A stretch of DNA of 64,000 bases, taken from Fusarium oxysporum f. sp. lycopersici 4287. Taxonomy: Eukaryota > Ascomycota > Sordariomycetes > Hypocreales > Nectriaceae. A model generated the notes under the pieces. It was not told the DNA's origin. It ran no database searches and was given only the letters and a program-made list of their open reading frames with translations. Shown in pieces: positions 23,060-34,724 of this stretch. Each line of letters begins with the position of its first letter. Position 1 is the first letter of the stretch. The position numbers and the translations under genes are program-made. Location of the stretch: NCBI RefSeq assembly GCF_000149955.1, contig NC_030991.1:1928914-1992913 (forward strand), written 5' to 3'.

Positions 23060-24086
23060 TATAAATCTTATTACCATTATATAAATACATACACTATAGC
23101 CTTTAGACTCAACTTATTTATATTTTTATAAGACCTTCTAGCTTGTTGTTGGTATATTCGTCTTGGAAGTTGCTGAACTCGTCGTCGGCCCCAAGCTTTG
23201 CAGCCAATCAGAATTTAGCGGTCAAGCTGTGGCCGTTTTTGGATATGTGGGGCCGTCACTCAGCCAATCATGAATTTCGTGGTCAAGATCCATCCATTTT
23301 CAGAAGCGTATCACCGCTAATTCATATAGGGCCTAGCGCAGCATTCCAAAAAGCTAAGCCGAAAAGGAGGGAGACCTGTTAATTGTCATTCAATGTCTGT
23401 GGGTTTTCTTGTTATTGCATGAGTTAGAACATCAAAATACGAATCCGCCCAGACTAATACTCTACTCCCTGCGTTATAAGAGAGTAGATATCTATATTGC
23501 TGGTATAAGCTCCTCATCTGCTGTATCTCCTTCATACTATTTGGGGACACCGGGATGACGGATGAGTTCTGCACCGAGAAACAAACCCATCCTGGCGCCT
23601 ACAAAGTCGGTACCAATCAGCCCCACCTAATTTATGCGGTGATAGAAGTCCCAACAATTCCCGGATCTACATAGGGGTACTTTGCACTCCTGACAGCCGT
23701 ACTGTTTTTAACTAGCAGAATCACTAGCGATTCAATTTAACCTAAGCGGAGTTGGTGTGTCGAGCATTCTTCTCAAGAATGTAGATACATAAATTAAAAA
23801 CGCACTGCGCCTCCTGTTTCTGAGCAATCATCGTCTAGTGCTTTTGCTCCATATTTTCCCCTCTCGAAACGCCACACAAGACACGGCTCATACGAGTGAA
23901 TGACGTCTCCACTGACCAATCACTGACATTACCGTTGCATGTCATCAACTACGGGAAGCCGACCAAATCGTCCTCGACGCTATCTTCGCCTCTTATACAA
24001 CTCAGGCCCGAGATGACCATTAAGTATTCATGCTTGTCTCTGGTATAACTTTCTTTTAAATTGAATGAGAGTTTATACGTGTAATC
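23060..24086. other. Intergenic region with short repeats
   Basis: Two related 40-bp stretches, each starting CAGCCAATCA and including GGTCAAG, lie near 23199-23290. A degenerate copy of palindromic repeat family 2 lies near 23757-23880 (TTCTCAAGAAT, AACGCACTGCG, CATCGTCTAG). No gene is seen. Confidence 0.5.
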
Positions 24087-24998
24087 ATGCTCCACCCCAC
24101 TCCCTCGAACTCCAGCCTGTTCCTTGCCATACCGGAAGAAATTCGCCGGCAAATCTATGAATTGTGCATTCCACTCAACTTTCGTGCTGTTGTACGCCAA
24201 GATATGTGCTCTTTGGTCTGTGGAGAAGGTGACGGTTTTCAATCCGAGCAAGAGACTCATGGCACTGAAGAGGTTCCTGAAGAGGCTCCTGAAGACCACT
24301 CATCAGACATAGTGGATGCTGATGACGGGGGCTTGCCTGGGTCACCAATGTTGCACGATATCGAGGCGTCTTCAAGTCGTCCGGATGCCTTACCTGGACT
24401 CCTTCTTGTGTGCCGCCAGATCACAGATGAAATCAAGCCAATGCTATACAGGAGCATTACTTTTACGGTGGACATTTGCGACGACGGCGAAGCTTATCTG
24501 GCAAGCCTGTTCAGTCTCGAGACAAGGGAGCACTTCCGTAAAATGATCCTGGTCTTGAGATCCGAGGGGCTTTGTTATCGCGACGACTTCCATATGAATC
24601 CGAAAATCTGGGACAAGCTTTTCAGTAACCTCTCGATACTGGGAATAATTGTCGAGCAGCCGGAACCTTCAACTCCATACGAATTAGGTATGGTCGATTC
24701 GGATGGCGTGAAAGAGAAGTGGATAGCGTGGCTGACACCTATTTTGGAGTACATAAGCCAAGCTATCCCCAACGACATCAAGGTCGTCGCGGATACCAAT
24801 CAAATGACCGAGGCAACTCGAATTGTTGAGAGAGCGATTCCGGGGCGGTGCAATTTCCAGAATTTGCGAGACGGCGACAAGATATTTAGGAGGGCGGAGT
24901 ATTCTTACGAAAGGGGCTATTGGGATGACGACGATGGGCCGACTAGCTGCAGAGACATTATTAATGATTGTGACTATGACTATTATTACTCGGACTGA
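24087..24998 (+). CDS. F-box-like / DUF7730-like protein
   Basis: An intact single-exon frame of 303 residues. Near the N-terminus, LFLAIPEEIRRQIYELCIP fits the short F-box-like helix pair common in ascomycete proteins. At about 103-120, LPGLLLVCRQITDEIKPMLY is the usual second motif, in which a Cys-Arg-Gln is followed by E and a buried YRS. An acidic insert (EEVPEEAPED) separates the two. Proteins of this type may serve as substrate adaptors for ubiquitin ligases, but most are uncharacterised and no substrate is implied. The C-terminus is Asp/Tyr-rich. No transposon features are seen, so this looks like a host gene. Confidence 0.7.
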   Translation: MLHPTPSNSSLFLAIPEEIRRQIYELCIPLNFRAVVRQDMCSLVCGEGDGFQSEQETHGTEEVPEEAPEDHSSDIVDADDGGLPGSPMLHDIEASSSRPDALPGLLLVCRQITDEIKPMLYRSITFTVDICDDGEAYLASLFSLETREHFRKMILVLRSEGLCYRDDFHMNPKIWDKLFSNLSILGIIVEQPEPSTPYELGMVDSDGVKEKWIAWLTPILEYISQAIPNDIKVVADTNQMTEATRIVERAIPGRCNFQNLRDGDKIFRRAEYSYERGYWDDDDGPTSCRDIINDCDYDYYYSD

Positions 24999-24999
24999 C

Positions 25000-25342
25000 T
25001 TTCTTTCGTTTCCCTACAATCCTGGGAAGGCTGGCAGATATCTGGCGTTATGGAAAGAGGACTTCTCTGATGATAGTCAAGACATTTCAAGTCACTTCTT
25101 ACCCTACTGTACCGTACCAATGTTGATGTATATTACGCCACATTGTTCAATTTTATAATACTAAGGGTTTAATTATAGAGAAATAGAGAGAGTAACTATC
25201 TTTATATATATCTTTATATTATACTATTATACTATACAGTATAAAGATTTATATATTTTTATTAAGCTATTAATAAAATTGTAATAATTAAGGCTTGAGT
25301 CTATAAGAATAAAAAGGAATTAAAAAAAAGTATAACGTACAT
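25000..25342. other. AT-rich intergenic region
   Basis: The stretch is AT-rich, especially from about 25150, with no credible gene. It ends with ATAACGTACAT next to the pogo-like terminal repeat, the same motif as near 4310. Confidence 0.6.
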
Positions 25343-25433
25343 GATAAGCGAGCGTCGCAGACAAGCGAGCGTCGCACTTTTCCCACCTACATCTTACTTA
25401 TCATTTAATCAATTGATTCTCAACCATAAACTA

Positions 25434-26926
25434 TGCCACAGTCTGATACTGAGGCAAATACTCTTCTTGCCCTTCAAGCCCTTCAAATAACCCAAAACTA
25501 AGCACCCGACGAGCTGCAAATATCTATCAGGTTAATGAGCATAGGCTACGTCGCCGCCAGCAAGGGATTCAATCTCGACGCGATACCATGCCCAACTCAC
25601 GAAAGCTATCGAATCTAGAAGAAGATACTCTTCTTGAGTTCATCGTCGACCTAGACTCACGAGGATATCCCCCGCGATTGAGTGGTGTTGAACAAATGGC
25701 CAATCGACTGCTTGATGCCCGCGACGCGCCACGCGTCGGCACGCGCTGGGCTATGAACTTCGTCAAGCGACAACCATTGCTCAAGATACGTTTTCAGCGG
25801 AGATATGACTATAAGAGGGCCAAATGTGAAGATCCGACCGTTATTCGTGATTGGTTTAAGCTCGTACAGAACACAATTGCGAAATATGGTATCCAATCAG
25901 ATGATATCTGGAACTTTGACGAGACTGGCTTTATGATGGGTGTTATCTCAAGCGGCATGGTTGTTACATGTGCTGAAAGGCATGGACGACCTAAATCAGT
26001 ACAGCCTGGAAACCGGGAATGGGTTACAGTAATCCAGGCGATTAATACGGCAGGCTGGGCGATCGAGCCGTTTATCGTGGTTGCGGGCCAAAATCATCTT
26101 AGCAACTGGTATCAAGAATGCAACCTCCCGCGCGATTGGGCTATTATAACGACCCAAAATGGCTGGACGTATAACGACACGGGCCTCAAGTGGCTAAAGC
26201 ACTTTGAACGATGTACAACTAACCGATTAGTTGGTACCCATCGTCTTCTAATTCTCGACGGCCACGAAAGTCACCACTCCGTTGACTTCGAGCTATATTG
26301 CCAGGAGAAGAAAATTATCACGCTCTGTATGCCGCCTCATTCGTCTCATCTACTGCAGCCACTTGATGTTGGGTGCTTTGGGCCGCTTAAAAAGGCCTAT
26401 GGTCGAGAAATCGAGCAATTTATCAGAAAGTCTGTAACCTATATTTCCAAGACCGAGTTCTTTCTGGCCTTTCACGCCGCATTCCAAGCCACTATGACAG
26501 AGAGTAACATCAAAGGCGGTTTTAGAGGAGCCGGGCTTGTTCCTCTTAACCCCGAAAGTGTGATATCAAAGCTTGATGTGCAGCTACGGACTTCAACACC
26601 TGTTGAGGAGGAGGCTAGCGCATCCACCTTGTGGGTTTCAAAGACACCAAAGACAGTCCGCGAGGTGGAATCTCAGTCTGAATTCCTCGAAAGACGAATT
26701 AGACGGCATAAGAGTAGCTCCCCAGAGTCAATTATAGGAGCATCAAAGTCTCTTGCAAAGGCAGCAACTAAAATATATCATAAGGGTTACCTTATTGACT
26801 GCTGAGAACCAAGAACTTCGACGGGAAATTGAGGCACTAAGCCGACGCCGCAGGGCAAAAAGAACCCGATTACAGAAAGGAGGGGTACTGACAGTAGGGG
26901 AAGGTCAGGAACTAATTGATCAGATG
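25434..26926 (+). pseudogene. pogo/Fot-like DDE transposase, frameshifted
   Basis: The cut-and-paste transposase of the element. The start is ATG 25434 (MPQSDTEANTLLALQALQ). The frame shifts near 25498, where KLSTRRAANIYQVNEHRLRR (the N-terminal helix-turn-helix) continues in another frame into MPNSRKLSNLEE at 25588. A CENP-B-type DNA-binding region is followed by the DDE_1 core with D in NFDETGFMMG, D in LLILDGHESHH and D in LLQPLDVGCFGPLK. A second frameshift near 26785 (GGG run) precedes the expected LTLL-AENQELRREIEALSRRRRAKRTRLQ tail, which runs into the N gap. Both shifts sit at short homopolymers, so sequencing error is possible. Confidence 0.88.
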
Positions 26927-27392
26927 NNNNNNNNNNNNNNNNNNNNNNNNNNNNNNNNNNNNNNNNNNNNNNNNNNNNNNNNNNNNNNNNNNNNNNNNNN
27001 NNNNNNNNNNNNNNNNNNNNNNNNNNNNNNNNNNNNNNNNNNNNNNNNNNNNNNNNNNNNNNNNNNNNNNNNNNNNNNNNNNNNNNNNNNNNNNNNNNNN
27101 NNNNNNNNNNNNNNNNNNNNNNNNNNNNNNNNNNNNNNNNNNNNNNNNNNNNNNNNNNNNNNNNNNNNNNNNNNNNNNNNNNNNNNNNNNNNNNNNNNNN
27201 NNNNNNNNNNNNNNNNNNNNNNNNNNNNNNNNNNNNNNNNNNNNNNNNNNNNNNNNNNNNNNNNNNNNNNNNNNNNNNNNNNNNNNNNNNNNNNNNNNNN
27301 NNNNNNNNNNNNNNNNNNNNNNNNNNNNNNNNNNNNNNNNNNNNNNNNNNNNNNNNNNNNNNNNNNNNNNNNNNNNNNNNNNNNNNNNNNNN
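26927..27392. other. Assembly gap (466 N)
   Basis: The sequence is unknown here. The gap removes the transposase C-terminus and part of the 3' non-coding end. Open frames reported across it have no meaning. Confidence 1.
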
Positions 27393-29651
27393 GGTTTCTA
27401 TCTAGAATGTTAAGAAAAGTGCGACGCTCGCTTGTCTGGCCAACTTGCTTATCGATGGTGCCCGCAATTACGTCGTAATTCGCTCAGACCACGTGACGAC
27501 TTATCCCCTGCAAAAAGCGGCCCGTGAAATCGTGTGCGCGGCGCCTGATAAGTGCATTTGATAAGTTCCCCGCAACTTATCAGGCCCCAGACAGGAAACA
27601 AACACCACGTAGAACGGCCTTGATCGACCGAGATGGCCGCAGACGACTCGTACACGGCCGCAGACGAGCGTGCCCGTGCCGCCCGGAGGGCGGGCCTTCA
27701 GGCGAAGAAGGACGAACAGCCGGCGAACACGGCACGGAGTTATGCTGCGAAGTAGCGGGAGTGGAAGGCGCGTTCCCCCGGCCGCCGCCCTCTCTTTTCC
27801 CCTTTGCCCTTGTCTCTTTTTTTTACGTAGAGTCCCATGGGCGGCTAACAGACGAGAACTTATAGGCCTGGTGCCGTACGCCTCGGGCTGCGGCAGACGG
27901 CTCACTTTATAGCTGGCCCGACGGCGAGCTCGTAACCCCAGACAAGCTAGCAGCGTGGCTCAAAGAGGATATCCTCTTACGACGCGTTGCCCCGCCGCAA
28001 AAGAAACCACGGGCACGGGGTAAGGGCAAGGGCAAAGGAAAGGCTGTACAGTTACGGCGGCAGCTCGAACAGGAGCAGCTCGAGGCCGCGGCCCTGGCAG
28101 AGGCCGAAAGCCTAGCCGAAGCCCTAGAGGTCCCCCTGGCCGAGGCCGCCGAGCTGCTTGCAGACGACCGCGAGGGCTACGTGCCACCCACGGCCCTTGC
28201 GCCGGCTGCAGCAGACCTTGCCGAAGGATCTCTGCTTACGAGGGGCACTATCGACGCCTATATCGCGGCCGTTATCGAGCTCTGGCGGCTCCAGGTAGCC
28301 CACGGCAACGCAAACACGGAAAACCCCCGGGGCGCCGCCGTACGAGGCTTCCTTGAGCAACGCGGCCGGCAGCGGGGGAAGCACGACCGCGCCTCCTTTA
28401 AAGACCGCGGGACTGACGGGATCCAGGCCGGCTATTCACCCGACGAATGGCTCCGGGTCCAGGATCTCCTTCTCAGCGGGGCCGCATACATGCCGCAAAA
28501 CCTCCGTACGCGAGTTGACCTCCTATTCGGCCACTACTACCTCTTACGGGGGGAAAACCGCCGTAAGATGGAGCTTGCAGACCTGTCTCTACTCGACTAT
28601 CCGTCTTCAGAAGGCCCGACCCCCTGTGGCTGCCTCGTTACCCTTTTGCAAGACGGTAAGCTAAACAAGACGGCAAAGAAAGAGTTCATGGGTGCCCTCC
28701 GGCATAAGGACCCCTTGTTCTGTACGCAAGGGGCCTTAGCACAGCTCTTCTTCTGGCGCTGGCACGTCGCCGGCGAGCCGTCCCCGTCTTTCCGGCGCCG
28801 CCAGGACTGGTATCGGATCAAGGTTCTTGTCGGACGGGACCGCGAGCAGGAGCTCTCGTACCCGACGCAGCTACAAGAGACCTGGCGTATCTTCGGTGCT
28901 GCTGGCCTTATGGCGTCAAAGAAGACGCACCTCCCGCGCAGGGTAGGCGCCCAGGACGCGGAGACTCACGGCACGTCACTCGCCCAGATCTCGCAGGCCG
29001 GCCGCTGGAACCAGAGCGTGCTCTGCCAGGCCTATCTTACGCATCTACCGCGCCAGTTCATGCGTATTGTCGCCGGCTTCTCGGCGTCACCCGGGGACTA
29101 CTTCCTCGCGCGTGCGGCCCACGAGCCCCCGTACGTCTTACAAAAGCAGCTCTGGCCGTGGATCGAGGAGTGGGAGCCTCGCTTTGAGGCTCGCGCGCGC
29201 CGGCAATGCTGGGCAGAAGGTGGCCTCGACGACGACGACCTAGCCGCCGACGGCTTCCTTAAGCTTATGCGGCGCCTGCGTATAGTACTGTTACAGGACC
29301 TGGCTGTATTGCAGCCTCGCTATCCGTCGCTACCCTTCTTCGCCTACGCCCCTTTTAACGGGCCCGAATGGGATGAGTTCGCCGTCGCCGTTCGCTCTGA
29401 CGCGGTAGGGGCTACGGAACCGTTAAGCCTGCTCGTACAACGCGCGTTGCCAGAGCTTAGCGGTGTGTTAGAGAGCACACGCGAAGCCGTCTTACAGAAT
29501 AGCCAGCGGCTGGCCATCCGGCTAGAGGCCCGGCTAGAAGGAATTCAGGGCGGCCTCGATGCCCTCCTCCAAGGCAAGGTCCCTGTCACCTTTACCGGCC
29601 ACTTTGGAGCCGGGCCAGCAGTGTCGCTGGCGCCGGCGCCGGCGCCGTCGA

Positions 29652-32402
29652 CAGTGATCGGAATGGTCTGGTATGAGTTGGTATTGGTATGGTAAATACC
29701 GCCAAGACTTGGTATGGTTTGAAGAAATCTCAATACCATGGTATTACCGGTATACCAAGTCATACCAGTAAGGCTAAAATGGGCTAAAAATAGGCTGAGT
29801 TGGTGGCGCTAGGCGGCTGGGTTATGGACCAAACTGGCTAGCGCCTCAAGGTCAAGAATTTTCTCGGCTTAAAATTACAATCCTACAACACGTAGTTGAC
29901 CTATTTACGGTATTGAGGTATCACATATGGAATCTCCAGTTCCAACCTCGCCGTCCTCTCTGGCTACGAGCTCAACGCCATTATCCTTCAAGACTCCTAC
30001 ACGTTCGCCTGCTCCCACACTACCTGTCTCGACGCCATCACCTGCTGCCCTTCAGTATCCCGAGCCTCCAGACGAATTTGTACAAGACAATATCACGTAC
30101 TTGAATCGCGAAAAGACCACAAAGAAAGCAGCCCGTCTGGGCTCATCACATGTATGGAAGTATGGTCTTGCTACATCCGAGACAGATGTATTACTGCCAC
30201 GAGTGTGCAGCCGGAAAGCACAAGCAAGAGCTATTTATTATCAATGGCACGTCTGGAGTGAGAAACCATCTTGAACAGAAGCATCAGATCGACCCTCAGA
30301 GTGGTATCAAGAAACGTAGTCGGACACGGAAGTCTGTACTGGAGCAGCAGAGGAGCGCGGCTGCGACTAATACCTTCTTCTGGAAAGACAATTGAAAAGT
30401 TCAAAGAACTCCTGGTTCGTTGGATCGTGTATTGCCACATCGCTTTCTTCCAATTTGAAAACCAGTATTTCCGCGAGCTATTATTCTTTTTAAACCCGGC
30501 GCTTCTCAGTCATCTCCCAAAAGCAACGAAAACTATCCGAAGTTGGGTTATGGATGCCTTTAGGTCGAAAAAGCAACGGCTCAGGGAGGACCTCCGGCAG
30601 GCGAGGAGTAGAATCTCCATTTCCTTTGATCTCTGGACTTCGCCAAACCCTTACGCTGTTCTTGGGGTTATCGCCATGTGGATCGACACTGCCGGCAAGC
30701 GACAAACTACCGTTTTGGGTATACGGCGCGTGTACGGCGAACACACTGGCGAGAATATTGGGTCAGCGATTCTTGAATTGTTAAGAGAATATGATGTTGG
30801 CGGAGATCAGATCGGATACTTCATGCTGGATAACGCCTCGTCGAATGATACCGCTGTTGAGTTCATACTCAAGGAGCTCTGCCCATGGATGACGCCCAAG
30901 CAACGCCGCCATCGCCGGCTTCATTGCTTGGGCCATATTATTAATCTCTGCTGCCAGGCATTCCTTATGGGCCGGGACTGCGAAAGGTATCTAGCAAAGC
31001 TCGAAAAACACTATCAACGCGGAGACTATGCGAAGGTGGAAGAGCTCTGGAAACGATTTGGGTGCTTGGGTCGGCTTCACAACCTCGTGCGATACATTAG
31101 GCTTACCCCGCAACGTCGTGAGGAGTTTACTGCAATAATTGTCGGCGGAGATCTCGCCGAATTCGATAGGCTCGAACTTATCCAGAACAACTCGACACAC
31201 TGGAATTCGTGGTTTCATTCAATTACGCGGGCGTTGAATGTTCGTGAACGTTTGGAGATCTTTTCAGCTCGCCATGTACCTGGGAAAGGCTCTCATGGGA
31301 TTGCGAACTTCAAACTTGATGGACAGCACTGGTTCGAGCTTGAAAAGAGTGAGCTTGCTCTGAAGGACTTCTACGCCGCAACTTTGCTCTCTGAGGGGAA
31401 AAAAACATCCCTCGCCGACTGGTTTTCAACTCTGGACTGCCTTCTTCGAGAAATAAATGAAACAAAAGATCACTACGATACAATCGATACCGAAGACGAC
31501 AATAATTTCACATGGAAGTATCTTCAGGGTTGCGCAGATGCTGCGTGGTCAAAGTGCGAGGAGTATTACAGCAACCAGCAGCTGAACTGGCAGAATCGAT
31601 TCCCTGAAGATACTGACCTTCCACCAGCGTACTATGCAGCTCAGATACTGGACCCATATCGAAAGTGGGCATGGTTCAGGCAAGAATGGGTACTCCAAGC
31701 AGGAAAAGAAAAACAAGAGTGGTTTGATAACGCACAATCTGCGGTGAAGCAGCTCTGGGAGACAGAGTATAAGGGACGATACGCCGTTGAGATGCTGCCG
31801 CCACTAGTCAGAAAGGAGAGATATCCTGACCCCGCATTTGACCGCCAGAGGGAACACAAACGCATTCGAATAGACGCTCCGGTCTCTGCAGCCGATTTGT
31901 ATGAACAATACATTTCCACCGACCGGCTTCATGACGACGAGGCAGGTTGCGATGAGGCTATCGCATACTGGCTATCCCGTTATGACTCCCAAAGAGATCT
32001 TGCTCGCTTCGCTCTGGATCTGTTTGCGGTCTCACCCATGTCAGATGAGTGTGAACGCCTTTTCAGCAGTGCAAAGCTTACCATAGTTGATCGCCGTGGT
32101 AGGCTGAAGGCGGATATTATAGAGGCCTGTGAGTGTCTCCGGGCTTGGTATGGAAAGCCCCGGGTTGAGGAGAACAACGATAGTGAGGACAGTGAGAACG
32201 ATGACGATTGGGTCACTAGCTAGTAGTATAATACACTTTCTCTCGCCCTTCTATAGTTTTTCGACGTCGTACTTAAAAGTCTTGGCATCCTTAATGGTAT
32301 TATTGGTCTTACCGGTAATACCATACCGGTTATTATGTAAGCATCTGGTATGGTTTGGTTTGACCCCCCATACCAGACCATACCAGACCATTCCGATCAC
32401 TG
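29652..32402 (+). mobile_element. Complete hAT transposon in the Crypton
   Basis: The ends are perfect 24-bp inverted repeats starting CAGTGATCGGAATGG. The 8-bp target duplication GCCGTCGA stands at 29644-29651 and 32403-32410. Copy 1 of the Crypton keeps the unoccupied site (a single GCCGTCGACAGCCCC, inverse near 5274-5288), so the insertion is proven inside this window. Subterminal GGTATGG/GGTATTGG repeats, typical of transposase binding sites, follow each end. The length is 2751 bp. Confidence 0.97.
29927..32223 (+). pseudogene. hAT transposase (BED finger, RNase H-like core, dimerisation domain)
   Basis: ATG 29927 begins a Ser/Pro-rich N-terminus. The BED zinc finger (YYCHECAAGKHK...VRNHLEQKHQ) lies near 30187-30292, but in a different frame from both the N-terminus and the main frame. 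The breaks are near 30175 and 30390 and could be small indels, sequencing errors or unrecognised introns. The main frame is open from there to 32223. It includes DLWTSPNPYAVLGVIAMWID, the GYFMLDNASSND and HCLGHIINLCCQ motifs of hAT transposases, and the C-terminal dimerisation domain YWLSRYDSQRDLARFALDLF ... SDECERLFSSAKL. Perfect terminal repeats show the copy moved recently, so at least one supposed break may not be real. Confidence 0.85.
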
Positions 32403-33344
32403 GCCGTCGACAGCCCCTACCTTGAACTTCAATACGGCTCCGGCTCCGGCTCCAGAGCCTCCAGTACCAGGTATGCCCGTCGTTGCAGCCCTGGCCAAGG
32501 TCTTTACAGTGTGGGATGTCTGGAAGGAATGGGAGGAAGGGATTGCAGGTCAGCCGGCCGTACGGGTGCTAGAAGAGACGTGAGGAAGCCGCTGGCGCCC
32601 GGGGAATGGGATCAGGGTGCAGTTCTGTCGCCGGAAGGTGATCTGGGACGAGCTCTTGGCCCGCACGGCGTCCGGCAAGAGCGAGGAGGAGGCAGTTGCA
32701 GAGCTAGAGCTCTTACGCGCTGGCCGGAGCTTGAACCGGCTCGTCGACGAGCTCAAACAGCGCCGCCAGCGGGGCCAGGGCCAGTGCCGGATACGGGTAC
32801 AGGTAGGGACCCCCGTGCCCGATGACCCAGGCCCGGGACCAAGGCCGACTCGGGGCCAGGGCCATCGGGGGCGCTGGGCTCGGCTAGGGAGGAGGCGGAC
32901 CGCCCCTCGTCGACGGTAAGCTGGCCGTCAGGTAGGATCTTTATATATTTATAGCGGTAACTAGTCCATGGCTATCTATCTATCTAGAAGGCGTATTTTT
33001 TTTACTAATTCTTTTTTTTCTTTCTTTCTTTCTTTTTTTTGAATATTAAGGAGCAGCAGGATCAGCGCATTGCTATATCGTAGTCCTTGCAGCGAAGCCT
33101 GGCCCCCCAGCCGCTGCACACGCAAATATCTCAGCGCCCGCTCGTCAATACAGCGTCGCTCTTGAACCAAACGGACCGCCAGAGCGTAGCAATCCTCCAG
33201 CCCTTGAATTGCATCGATTTGGCTCCTAACCGTCGAGATATTCGCGTGCGCAGCGCCGGGCACTTATCAGATGGTAGTTGTGTAATCACATACGATTTCC
33301 CGAAATTACTCCGCAAAACGACCCCACGATAAGTTCTGCTTATC

Positions 33345-33893
33345 GCCCTCAACCATTTGGAGATCTTCCACGAGCGAACAGAGCGCTTGGTGGGCCGCCA
33401 ACATACAGCAACGATGACGAATACAACGCCATGGAACTAATTGTTCGCAGCAAGACAACGCATAACTAACTTATCGGGAAAATTTTAGAGAGATGTGCAG
33501 GAAAGCCCATGGGCTTCAAAAAGAGGTGGCCACTTAAGCGCTATTGCTCAATGTGAGAGATAACATTAGCACCAATCAGACTTACCACCGTGGGGTAATT
33601 GTCACAGTTGTTGGTGATTGCATGTCGCGGCCGCATTGGTGGGCTAGTTGCCTCTTCTCTCATGCGGGAGGCCAACCATTGCACATTATCTGGCGGCCTT
33701 TGATGCCCAACATTTCCGGCCCACCATCTGTTTGCTTTTGAGAGATCTCACAATCTTGGTTCAGAGTATCTATGTCGTTACAGCACAAACAAAAGCGATG
33801 ACTACTGACGAAATTCCCCTGCTTGAGGCCCTCTTTCACCACCTCGTACTCCCACCTAAACTGCCACGGAGTTTCGACGGTGATAATATCGCC
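33345..33893. other. Intergenic region, no gene seen
   Basis: Nothing beyond short chance frames was found. Confidence 0.5.
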
Positions 33894-34724
33894 CCTACTG
33901 TACCAATTACCACTGGTAATGAGCCCAATACCAGCTTTTGCGGCCCGTGCACCTTCCCCTTTCGGATCTTTAGGAGTTTGGGTCAATACAAGAATATTTG
34001 GTCCGTGCGCCCTCTCCAACTTCCCAGGCGGTCAATAGGCGGACGGGTACCCGTCCTTCTAAAATGGGACGGGGTCCCGTCCTAATTGCCATATTCGGTC
34101 TAGCTCTCTCCGCTATCGGATTGCCTCTGCCGTATTATTTCAAGTGGTTTTGCTTGAGGTCCCATTAACCAGCTATTTCAACAAACCACTAGCTTGAGGT
34201 GAAATAACCACGACATATCTGAGTTCCAAATTTACTCCAAATTCTACTAGAGCTAGAGCTGTATCACAATACAGCTTTCTTCCTCTTCCGCGGCAGAGTA
34301 CAAGGCTTCTTGTTCATCGATATCCAGCGCTGCAGTCAATTCAAGTTCAAGTAACTCTTAGGCCAAATACAGCAATATGATTGGAGAACTTGATCAAGTT
34401 CAATTCAAATATTTCAAGTTATCCAATTAAAAAGCCATATTCTTGCATTAGCGTAACTTGAACTTGAATTGACCGCAGCGCTGTCGACGATATCCTGCTA
34501 GGCTATTTCCCAAAGCTCACCGATGCCTCTTCTGCTTGTGAACAGTCGCCCGTTCTCGGTCTCTCGAGCTACTTATGCTTCGATGCAATCAGGCTCTGCT
34601 TTATCCCAGTTTGAATAAGCCACATTCTATTATTTAGTCTATTCTCTTAGGCTCATTGAGGTTGCGCAGCACCTCCCCATCTGCTTATAATCAAGACACC
34701 AGCTGTAGATTGCTTTTAGATATA
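33894..34724 (+). repeat. Duplicated block A (decayed copy)
   Basis: It starts CCTACTGTACCAATTACCAC and includes the palindromes GGACGGGTACCCGTCC and GGACGGGGTCCCGTCC, then CTCTCCGCTATCGGA. It runs on in parallel with block B (37629-38220) to GCTTATAATCAAGACACCAG. A 159-bp MITE interrupts it. The small minus-strand gene intact in block B is destroyed here by stops, mostly through G-to-A and C-to-T changes. Confidence 0.8.
34325..34483. mobile_element. hAT-like MITE, 159 bp
   Basis: The ends form inverted repeats of about 31 bp with two mismatches. Both termini read CAGCGCTGC from outside and continue GTCAATTCAAGTTCAAGT. The left flank is TCGATATC and the right flank TCGACGATATC, an imperfect 8-bp duplication. 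The block is missing from the matching position of block B (ATCGATATCTCGCTGAG), confirming insertion. There is no coding capacity. CAG...CTG ends and an 8-bp type duplication point to hAT. Confidence 0.82.

Larger units (their letters stand above)
25343..27453 (+). mobile_element. pogo/Fot-like DNA transposon with assembly gap
   Basis: Terminal inverted repeats of 40 bp lie at 25343-25382 and 27414-27453. They match at 34 of 40 positions and both start GATAAGC from outside. The left end also contains the direct repeat AAGCGAGCGTCGCA twice. A DDE transposase of the pogo/Fot class lies between. A run of 466 N interrupts the element. Exact outer ends are uncertain because a TA target duplication was not found directly beside GATAAGC. 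Confidence 0.82.
27633..32919 (+). pseudogene. Crypton recombinase, copy 2, interrupted by hAT
   Basis: The same protein as copy 1. ATG is at 27633, the shared TAG at 27753-27755, and a probable intron ends at TTATAG (27865). The main frame runs from there to the hAT at 29652, with YYLLRGENRR near 28535-28565 and the HGTSLAQISQAGRWN...Y block near 28966-29035. It resumes at 32411 after the target duplication, meets the shared TGA (32581-32583) and then reads GSRWRP and a basic tail. The intron donor is not a clear GT (the exon seems to end GTGGAAG or nearby), so the splice model is open. Three independent lesions make the copy non-functional. Confidence 0.8.
27576..33344 (+). mobile_element. 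Crypton-type element, copy 2, split by hAT
   Basis: This is the inverse of copy 1. It begins at CTTATC (27576-27581) followed by AGGCCCCAG and ends ...GTTCTGCTTATC (33339-33344). Removing the hAT and one 8-bp duplication leaves about 3010 bp. The left flank has several further GATAAG/CTTATC motifs between 27497 and 27575. The two copies agree almost base for base, including the same premature stops. Confidence 0.82.

Noticed and set aside
26753..27478. Long open frame across the N run
   Set aside because: Its length comes from unknown bases. Only the first about 58 codons are real, and they are the transposase tail.
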